DNA of 64,000 nucleotides. It comes from Mariannaea sp. PMI_226 (lineage: Eukaryota > Ascomycota > Sordariomycetes > Hypocreales > Nectriaceae). The notes beneath the pieces were generated by a model. That model saw nothing but the letters and a program-made list of their open reading frames with translations. It was not told where the DNA came from and did no database searches. The DNA is taken from the NCBI GenBank assembly GCA_024336345.1, contig JANFOG010000003.1, positions 2,362,501 to 2,426,500 of the forward strand. Direction: 5' to 3'. This document shows positions 57,261 through 64,000 of this stretch, in pieces. Within the stretch, counting starts at the first letter, position 1. Every line of letters begins with the position of its first letter. The translations under genes and the position numbers were made by a program.

Positions 57261-59876
57261 TCAATTGGACCTCTGATAATCAATTTTGGACTTACCTGCA
57301 GAATACGCCATGTACCACGTCTGTGACGCTCCGCCATCTATGTAATTTGTGTTGAACGACTTTGAGCTGAAATAGTTCCAAGCTTTCACGGGATCAACGT
57401 TGGCATAGCTGGCGTAGATGATGCTCTTCCATGCGTTGGCAATCTTGTCGATTTTCCCGCTAGCAAAGAACGTGTTCCACTCCTGTGTGACAAAGGCGTT
57501 CGACCTGATGTATGCAGAAGGAGCAATAACCGGAATCATGTGGATGCCCTGGATGGACTCGATATGGTCGTCAAAATATGTTGTGTGATGAATCTTGTTC
57601 TCGAATAAGATACCCGCTACCTTGTTCCCGATGAACTTGCTGGGCTGGTTTGTGTTGTCAGACGTGTAGAGGTAGTAGATTCGCATAGCACGAGCCTGAA
57701 TAGCCAGTTGGAGCTGTGCTCGAGCAATCATGTCGGCGTCCTTGATTACCTTGCCCCAGATCAAAAGCGCATAAGCAGACATGACATCTTCAGAGCTCGA
57801 TTCCTGGTCCTTGCCGTCCCAAGAGGCAAACAAGCCATGCGCCCAACTATGGCCATGATACCAATCAAAGGACCGGAACTGAGGAAAGTAAGGGTCGGAA
57901 GCACTGGGGTTGGCGTAATCACGGATCAGGGTCTGAACATATGCTTTGTTGGCAGCAAGCCATGTCTTGTCGTAGTAACCAATGTAGGCAGCAGTCAGCA
58001 CATGGTAACCGTAGTGAAAATGGTGATCGTTATAATAGGTGTTGCCAAAGTCGCTTCCAGAATCACCAGTCGCATAGGATGCAGATGATACCACGCCACC
58101 CCAAGCGCTCTCATATACAAGAGGGTACTTCTGTTTATTGGTAACGAAAGTGGCAAAAGACGTCTTGAGTTTCGCCAATCCAGCCTGTGCCAAACCCTTC
58201 TCGCCGAGCATGTCTTGAAGAACGTACACAATTTGACCAAACTTGGCAAATGTTTTGCCGCTGAAATACATCGAGTCGGGGCTGACCTGGTTCTGGATAT
58301 CTTGAGAAATCTCAACCTGGGCCACAGACTTGATTGCAGCCTTGGCACTGGTAGACAAGGCCTTTTTCGGGCCTTTGGTAGCGCTCCAGGGGTCTAGGCC
58401 CATGGAGGTAGGCAAGGAAGGCTCAGACATGGTCCAGAGAGATCCTAAAACAAGGGTGGCCTTGCCCTTGGTAGGAGTCTGCATCTGGAGAGTCTTGGTG
58501 CGACGTTTGCTGTCCGTGTCGAAAACGGCAGTGTGGTGAGGGAGTGCGAACATATAAATGTTTCCAGTGGGATGTCCGGCTCGGGCGAACTTGAAGTTGT
58601 AAGTACCAACTGAGCCAGAGACGGATCCAGTGAGCTTGACAGTAGTAGCATAGATGCCAGCACCATCATCAAGCAGTGCCTCGGATCCGCTGGTCTTGGG
58701 GTCCTTTGCAATCTGAATGGTGCCATAAAAGGCCCCAGAAGCAAGAGCCAAGCCGTTGTTAGTAAGCTTCAGACTGAGAGCGTTGCCCTTGGTCTTGTAG
58801 GCGTACAATCGCCATGTTGTTCCATCTTCGAGAACAAAGTTGTACTTGGAGACATTAGATTTTGGATCCTTTGTCACTTTTGTCATAGTCTTGAAGTAGA
58901 CGCCGGTCTGAATCTGAGGAGTTGCTCCGTTGAAGATGGCGGTAACATAAGGCATGCCCTGAACAAGGGGGAACTGGATGGCAGGAGCAGAGCTGCTGTC
59001 CTTTTTCAGGTTGACGCGAGCAGAGAAGGCGGTGATTGCGTCCAAGGTCAGGACAGTACTCTTGCCGAGTTCCTTGGCGGAAATGACCATGGACTGAATT
59101 CCAACAGGGTTGATGTAGTAGGACGCGGCGTTGTTAAACTCTACCGGGCCATAGGTAAACTGAGATGCCTCGACATGAGAAATAGAAAGACCCCAGCTAG
59201 CAGAAGCACCTGTGCCGCCGGCCCAGGAAACAGCATAAGGATATGTGTAAGTCGGACCAAGCTGGGTTCCAAGATAGAAGTTGGAGTAAAACTTGTTGGT
59301 GCCAATAGGTCCAGACTTGACGACTCCCAAGCGAGGTACGGGGTGATCAGTTCGCTTGGAAAAGAGAGATGGAGGGGCGCTAGTGCCAATGGGAGCAGCA
59401 AAGATATCAGCACTCGCTCTTTCAAACAACTCCTTGTTTGAGTCCTCATCCATCTTGACCAGAGCCTTGGTTTCCTCAGGTTTCTTTGACCCAGACTCGG
59501 AAAGGGGCTGGAGAAGAGAGGTAGGCTTTGGGATAGGCTTGGTCAGAAGGGGACCTTCCTTTTCCTCCCCAGAAGCGTCAACTTTGGTGACAACAAAACC
59601 GGTAGTCTGAGGTTCAACGTTGGATAGGGAGGCAGGGATCAAGACGGCTCCGGTTGCAGCCTCAGTGGTGACGACTTTGACAGTTTCGGTGACAGGTATA
59701 ATATCGGACTTAGCATACGTTGTCTGGAGGTCCGAAGTCTCAGCTGCTCCTCGCTTCTCCTGGATATGAGCCTTGTGGAAAGCAGCGTGGTGATGGTGGT
59801 GGTGGCTGTTGGGGACGGTTAAGCCTTGGGCATGTGTTAGCCACACCAGCCATAGTGGAAGAGAGTTGGATTTCAT
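57261..59876 (-). CDS. eng1: Secreted GH81 endo-1,3-beta-glucanase, 871 aa if unspliced
   Basis: The ATG at 59876 opens a signal peptide (MKSNSLPLWLVWLTHAQG), followed by a His-rich stretch (six His) and QEKR, a Kex2-type site. A Pro/Lys/Glu-rich linker precedes the GH81 domain, which starts near VPRLGVVKSGPIGTNKFY and runs to the C-terminus. Family marks are SNFYLGTQ, DHHFHYGYH and the conserved acidic cluster QESSSEDVMSAYA, the proposed catalytic Glu region; also GGASQTWYMAY near the end. GH81 enzymes cleave cell-wall beta-1,3-glucan, in septum dissolution (Eng1) or in attack on other fungi. A strong donor GTAAGT at 57295 shortly before the stop means the true end may be spliced (see findings). 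The rest is intron-free. Confidence 0.95.
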   Translation of the reverse strand: MKSNSLPLWLVWLTHAQGLTVPNSHHHHHHAAFHKAHIQEKRGAAETSDLQTTYAKSDIIPVTETVKVVTTEAATGAVLIPASLSNVEPQTTGFVVTKVDASGEEKEGPLLTKPIPKPTSLLQPLSESGSKKPEETKALVKMDEDSNKELFERASADIFAAPIGTSAPPSLFSKRTDHPVPRLGVVKSGPIGTNKFYSNFYLGTQLGPTYTYPYAVSWAGGTGASASWGLSISHVEASQFTYGPVEFNNAASYYINPVGIQSMVISAKELGKSTVLTLDAITAFSARVNLKKDSSSAPAIQFPLVQGMPYVTAIFNGATPQIQTGVYFKTMTKVTKDPKSNVSKYNFVLEDGTTWRLYAYKTKGNALSLKLTNNGLALASGAFYGTIQIAKDPKTSGSEALLDDGAGIYATTVKLTGSVSGSVGTYNFKFARAGHPTGNIYMFALPHHTAVFDTDSKRRTKTLQMQTPTKGKATLVLGSLWTMSEPSLPTSMGLDPWSATKGPKKALSTSAKAAIKSVAQVEISQDIQNQVSPDSMYFSGKTFAKFGQIVYVLQDMLGEKGLAQAGLAKLKTSFATFVTNKQKYPLVYESAWGGVVSSASYATGDSGSDFGNTYYNDHHFHYGYHVLTAAYIGYYDKTWLAANKAYVQTLIRDYANPSASDPYFPQFRSFDWYHGHSWAHGLFASWDGKDQESSSEDVMSAYALLIWGKVIKDADMIARAQLQLAIQARAMRIYYLYTSDNTNQPSKFIGNKVAGILFENKIHHTTYFDDHIESIQGIHMIPVIAPSAYIRSNAFVTQEWNTFFASGKIDKIANAWKSIIYASYANVDPVKAWNYFSSKSFNTNYIDGGASQTWYMAYSAGKSKIDYQRSN

Positions 59877-61769
59877 GATGGCAATGAGCAATTGAGACCC
59901 TCTGCAGCAATATTTGCAAGCAGTAACGAGATCTCGACGAGGCTATCAAGAAACTCGCTCGGAGGGGAACAAGGACAAGGTGAAGGGGGTTCCATAGTTG
60001 AAATAGTTTCAACCAAGGGCCAGGATCCTCATCCTGGCCCTACAAGCAGATTTGACGTGACCATCAAGAATCAAGACCATATCCACTAGTGCAAACGCCA
60101 TGAACAGGCGGTTGGAGGCATTGAGAAATGAACATGTCTCGGGGGGGTGCGGGCATGTAAGCTCATGTTTCCTCACCTGGATTAGTCGTGAATCGAGACT
60201 CATTGCCCAGCGCAGGGGCCGAGATGAAAAAAGCAATACACTCCACTGAGGGTGTGCCCCAGTCCCACCGCGATGCGCGACTTGGTTGGCACTGACGAAG
60301 AAAGGGTTGAAAGGCTTCATAGCAGGACGATAGCCGGAGTCAAGGGGCTTAGGGCTACTAGTAAGGGTTGGGCATTTACTTAGGAGGAATGTGTGGCGGA
60401 TCGTAGGTTGTTGATGGACAGGGACAAAGTAGAAGTGGAGCGTTGAAGGCTGCCAATCTTCAGGCTCTACCATGGTACACACAATGATCCCAGTAGACAT
60501 CCAGGTTTGGGAAGGGCCGTCGCATGGGTGTCATCGCTTTGCTTTCCCAAAACCACAAGTTACTCATTCTTTCTTCGGCGGTTTCTTCTTTTGGTCTTCT
60601 TTTGATGCTTTCCTTCCAGGCACTTTGTTTTCTCTCCCCCTGGTTTCTCACGACTGCGGATCGACTACAGCTCGAAATGGCGAGTTTCGTTTGCAAGGTC
60701 ACATTCGCATTCAAGCAACTGCCTTACCAAGTTAAGTAGCTAATGTACTTAGCCGCCAGGTGCGCAGTCATCAGTTATGCAGTCATCTAGAAGAAATCGC
60801 AATTCAGGTACCCGTGGATTATCCCGGGCGTTTCTTTCAGGGGCTAGCGAGTCAACGTTCATTTATTCAGCCCTGGCGGGCCTGACGTTCCTCACGGCCC
60901 TGACGCCAAGTCGAAAAGGGGAACCTTGCTGGATCTCCGGAGTCTGTGCAGTAGACTACCTATATACTGTATTATGTAGTGCCTCTAGTTTCTCGCGTTA
61001 GTTCCCGAGGCTATTGAACCCAGGAGTGGGAGTTGCTTGTGCAAAATACCTGCTTGCAAGTAAATCTATGCAGCGAATTACCTAAGGCTAGGAGAGAATT
61101 GTCCGTTAGCCAGCGCCACCAATATTCAGCTGAAGGGCGTGCAAGATTGCAATATCATGGCCCCTCCCAATCACGCGTGCTTAATTCGTTGTAATATCCA
61201 CCATTTGAATTCGAAACCCGCCCTACATTACAGATTACTTGGTCGCGCATTTCTCGCAGAATCTTTAGCCTCATGCTTCTGGGCCTCAAATCACATGTAG
61301 ATTTCTTTTCATGCTCGCCTCCCAATCAATTCCACCAACCCTCAATTGCATTATCCTTCGCGACATCGTGGCAGCCCAGCCTAAATGAGAAATGAAACCC
61401 CCTCCTTCATATCATGAGCCGGCGTGCGGCGACTAATGTCTCTGAAAGGCACAATCTTAGCGGAGACAGTTACTGCGCCACTCATTGTGTATTTCAATAG
61501 CTTGATAAGACGGAGCTATTGTGTACTGGACGGAGTCAGCATGGGGCAATTGAATTCCAGAGCATGGAACCCGCAACCCCATTTACACACTAATCTGTAC
61601 TCAAGAATCATCGCTGCTTAAACAATTGTCTTTTTTATATAGATTGAACTCAAGCTACTCAAGCTATGTAAAGTTGCAGTAACTTGTATACGCGCCCCTC
61701 AAAGTCCGGTCCTGTTCCAGGTCATATCTCCTCGGGTATGGATAGGTAATACTGGGTGGCTAGCCCATT
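59877..61769. other. Intergenic 1.9 kb
   Basis: GH81 promoter and spacer to STN1's 3' end. No supported gene on either strand. Confidence 0.5.
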
Positions 61770-62647
61770 TCACAATCCCAGGGCATCATACTGACCATTC
61801 CCGCCACGCCGAAGAATCTGCTCAAACTCAACATTGGTGTCTTTTTTGCTGCTGGATGCTCGTTCATTGTTGGTGCTCCGTCTTCGTTTAGCCTCTCCGG
61901 CCAGAGGCTTCATCGGGTCTCTCGCGGCCTGACCTGAAATCAAGGCTTCAAGTCGCCTCTGCTTCATCTCTGCCTTTGCTTCATTCTGCTCTGCTTCCTT
62001 GCGACACCTGCGAATGTCCCGATTTCGAAGTATCCAAGGCTGATCCAATACCTCTTGTCGAAAGCGGCTTCTCTTCTTCCAGAGCACGACCTCCTGTGCG
62101 GTGCATCTCAAAGTGGTTACCTTTTCTATGTTGACCTGCTTCTCGTCTCTGAAAATTGATAGTCCCCCCTTCACATCAATCACGCTTCCGACTCTAATTC
62201 CCACGAGACTAGCGAGTATGGACGTATTTGAAGCTCCTGGTTCCTCTGTAGGCTCTTCAGTTACCACAATGTTCTTGCCGCGTGCGTTCGCCTCAGCGTC
62301 TTTCACAGGAGACGGAAGTGATACTATGCACTCTATGCACGCGCCGCCGCTGTCATCTATGGTGTAAACGCGTCGACCAGTGAATTCCTCAATCGCGACG
62401 ACAACCCCAACAAGGCGAACCCATTTGATAGGCAGATTGCCGAAGAAGAAAAAATTCTCTCCTTTCAGTAAAAAAAATTAGTAACTTCTAATTAGACTTT
62501 CCTTGTTCTCAATAAGTTACCTTCGAACCCCTCATGTCTATCCAAGTTGTGGATGTCTCGAGCGTGCATGAAGCACCACGTATTTAACGTGGGTGCAAGC
62601 TGGAAACAGTATCGTGGGTAGAGCTGAGGCTTGGCTGGATCGCCCAT
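61770..62647 (-). CDS. stn1: Telomere-capping protein Stn1 (OB-fold), 272 aa
   Basis: Two exons on the minus strand: 62521-62647 and 61770-62461, intron 59 nt (GTAACT..TGAAAG). The join gives RHEGFEGENFFFFGNLPIKWVRLVGVVVAIEE. This N-terminal segment, with YPRYCFQLAPTLNTWCFMHARDIH, is the Stn1 OB-fold opening: VRLVGVVVAI, YTIDDSGGACIECIV (the ssDNA/Ten1-binding barrel), then VGSVIDVKGGLSIF. The C-terminal part is basic and low complexity (KAEMKQRRLEALI, AKRRRSTNNE). Stn1 with Ten1 (and Ctc1/Cdc13) caps telomere 3' overhangs. It lacks the C-terminal winged helices of yeast Stn1, similar to the short form in fission yeast and relatives. The acceptor AAAG|G is ordinary. Confidence 0.88.
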
Positions 62648-63113
62648 GGCATTCTCAGACAAAGAAGACTCTGTTCATTCAATCATACATTGTTGCTTGT
62701 GGTCATTGTACGAGACCTCGACGTTATTTACTGACGAGTGTGGCGTTGGCTCCTTGCAAAGAAGTTGGAAGAGGTTGTGAACAACCGGCTGAAGTCACGG
62801 CGACAGGCAACCAGGTGAGGAACCATGAACCCCACTATTTTATTACGCCCCATCGTCACTGCAGAACGCTCTAATTCACCTTCTATTCTATTACTTCGAG
62901 GGTTCCCTTTACATCACACAAGCACACGAGACTTTGAAAACAAAGATTTTGACATATACTTAAGCCAATAAACGTAGTTATTTTGGTTGTTCAAACTTTA
63001 TAATACCGATAACCTCCCAAAAAGACCTTCCAACCTTAGCCGAAACTCCAAGCTCCTCACAGAATCCAGCAAGCCTCCTCAGAAAATTTGAATGGCTAAC
63101 AGAAGCAACAGAC
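62648..63113. other. Spacer between STN1 and the J-protein gene
   Basis: 466 bp: STN1 promoter and J-protein 3' flank, both genes on the minus strand. No gene seen. Confidence 0.5.
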
Positions 63114-64000
63114 TCATCGCTTTGATTTCTTTGGCGTTTTCAATCTTGCCGCTGCAGCTTGAAACGCCTCCTCTGACGGTTCCTCCTCAACCCCTCGCTT
63201 CTTTCGCTTCTTGCCAGTAGTGTCCTTGGCATTGTACTTCTCCGCCAAATGATCCAGGAAGTTGTCTGCAGAGCGATCTTGTTGCCTCTTCTTAATCAAA
63301 GCAGCCAAACTGTCTTCAGAATCTTGCTTTCCCTTCTTTCCTTTCTTCTTCTTATCTCCAAACAGCTTATCATGGACTCCCAGCTCCTTGGCGTAATCCT
63401 CCGCTTCAGCTGCTTCGGCCTTGGCCTTTTTGGCTCTCGCCGCTCGCTTCGCCCGAGACTCTCGAGCATACGATGGGAAGTTGGGAACGTCCTTGCTCGC
63501 AATCGCCTCGTCAATTATTTTGCGGAACCGCTCATCATCCTCTAGAACATTGCTCAACATCACATGCTCGTAAATGAGATCCATGTCTCCCTCGCATTGT
63601 TCGTAGGCAATCAGCAGATCATCCTTCTCTTCGTCTGAACCCTTATACTTGTCGGCAAACTGCTGGATAGCATCTGCGGAAATCGCATCCTTGAACTGTT
63701 CGCGGTAATAGTCGCTCCAGTTGAAGCCTTCCGAATCCACAATGGACTCTGAGGTTGAGCCAGTTTCATCGTAACGCTTTCGTCGAGCAGGATCTGAAAG
63801 GACGGCGTATGCGAAGGCAATTTCTTGAAATTTTTCATTGGCCTTCGCCTTTTGCTTCTCGGGGACCTTATCTATCAGACTTAGTGTTAGCATGCTCACA
63901 GCTGAAGAATCTTACAGCAGGTAGACATACCTGGATGGTTCTTGAGAGCTGCCTTTCGATAGGCGGATTTGACTTGGTCTGCCGTCGCGGTGCGCTCAAG
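63114..64000 (-). CDS. DnaJ-domain protein, DNAJC9-like, 5' end outside window
   Basis: Two exons in view on the minus strand: 63931 to beyond the edge at 64000, and 63114-63871, with a 59-nt intron (GTATGT..TGATAG). The join completes the J-domain hallmark: KNHP at the exon end plus D at the next exon gives HPDK. Visible part: J-domain helices II-IV (QVKSAYRKAALKNHPDK..KFQEIAFAYAVLSDPARRKRYDETG), then a DNAJC9-type region (SEGFNWSDYYREQF..IQQFADKYKGSDEEKDDLL, YEQCEGDMDLIYEHVM) and a Lys-rich tail (KKKKGKKGKQ, KKSKR). Human DNAJC9 is a histone chaperone that recruits Hsp70, so a nuclear, chromatin-related role is possible. The N-terminal start is missing. 275 residues are visible. Confidence 0.9.

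Overview
The window looks like chromosomal DNA of a filamentous ascomycete (Pezizomycotina, most likely Sordariomycetes and probably Hypocreales). The basis is short spliceosomal introns (52 to 129 nt, GT..AG, many with CTAAC/CTGAC-like branch points), intron-bearing nuclear tRNA genes, G/C-ending codons, and fungal families such as a GH81 glucanase, a Zn-cluster regulator and an Apd1-type ferredoxin-like protein. There is no sign of bacterial, organellar, viral or plasmid sequence. No transposase, reverse transcriptase, CRISPR array or secondary-metabolite backbone gene was seen. The species call is an inference from protein character, not a database result.

Layout. 2.5-5.0 kb: Zn-cluster regulator (+). 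7.7-9.9 kb: convergent pair of an Sfp-type phosphopantetheinyl transferase (+) and a dienelactone hydrolase-family protein (-). 12.3-13.3 kb: two intron-containing tRNA-Trp genes. 15.1-19.0 kb: four-unit polyubiquitin and an Etp1/BRAP2 RING/UBP protein. 21.2-23.6 kb: glycerol-3-phosphate acyltransferase. 24.0 kb: tRNA-Met with intron (-). 26.9-28.2 kb: Apd1/Aim32-type Fe-S protein. 29.2-31.1 kb: coiled-coil protein with a hexanucleotide minisatellite inside its reading frame, then a 54-residue membrane peptide gene with a spliced 5' UTR. 32.7-33.8 kb: six-exon HP1 protein. 37.0-39.1 kb: zinc-finger/coiled-coil protein. 39.8-41.7 kb: cytosolic lysyl-tRNA synthetase. 42.1-43.6 kb: COX15. 44.2-47.0 kb: UTP14, divergent from COX15. 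47.9-49.8 kb: Ala/Glu/Arg-rich coiled-coil protein. 50.9-52.6 kb: vacuolar Ca2+/H+ exchanger. 57.3-59.9 kb: secreted GH81 endo-1,3-beta-glucanase. 61.8-62.6 kb: STN1. 63.1 kb to the end: DNAJC9-like J protein, cut by the window edge.

Most genes are housekeeping (translation, ribosome biogenesis, ubiquitin, lipid, heme A, calcium, telomere, heterochromatin) and are not arranged as a pathway cluster. Exon structures were assembled by hand from reading-frame continuity, splice signals and family knowledge; all need transcript confirmation. I found no convincing new multi-gene system. The best second-look items are the Apd1-like protein ending in a candidate CIA-targeting tripeptide (MSW), the 54-residue membrane peptide, the Trp-tRNA pair with compensated stem changes, the hexanucleotide array that can expand in frame, and micro-exons of 10 nt (HP1) and 11 nt (lysyl-tRNA synthetase) that set the protein ends.
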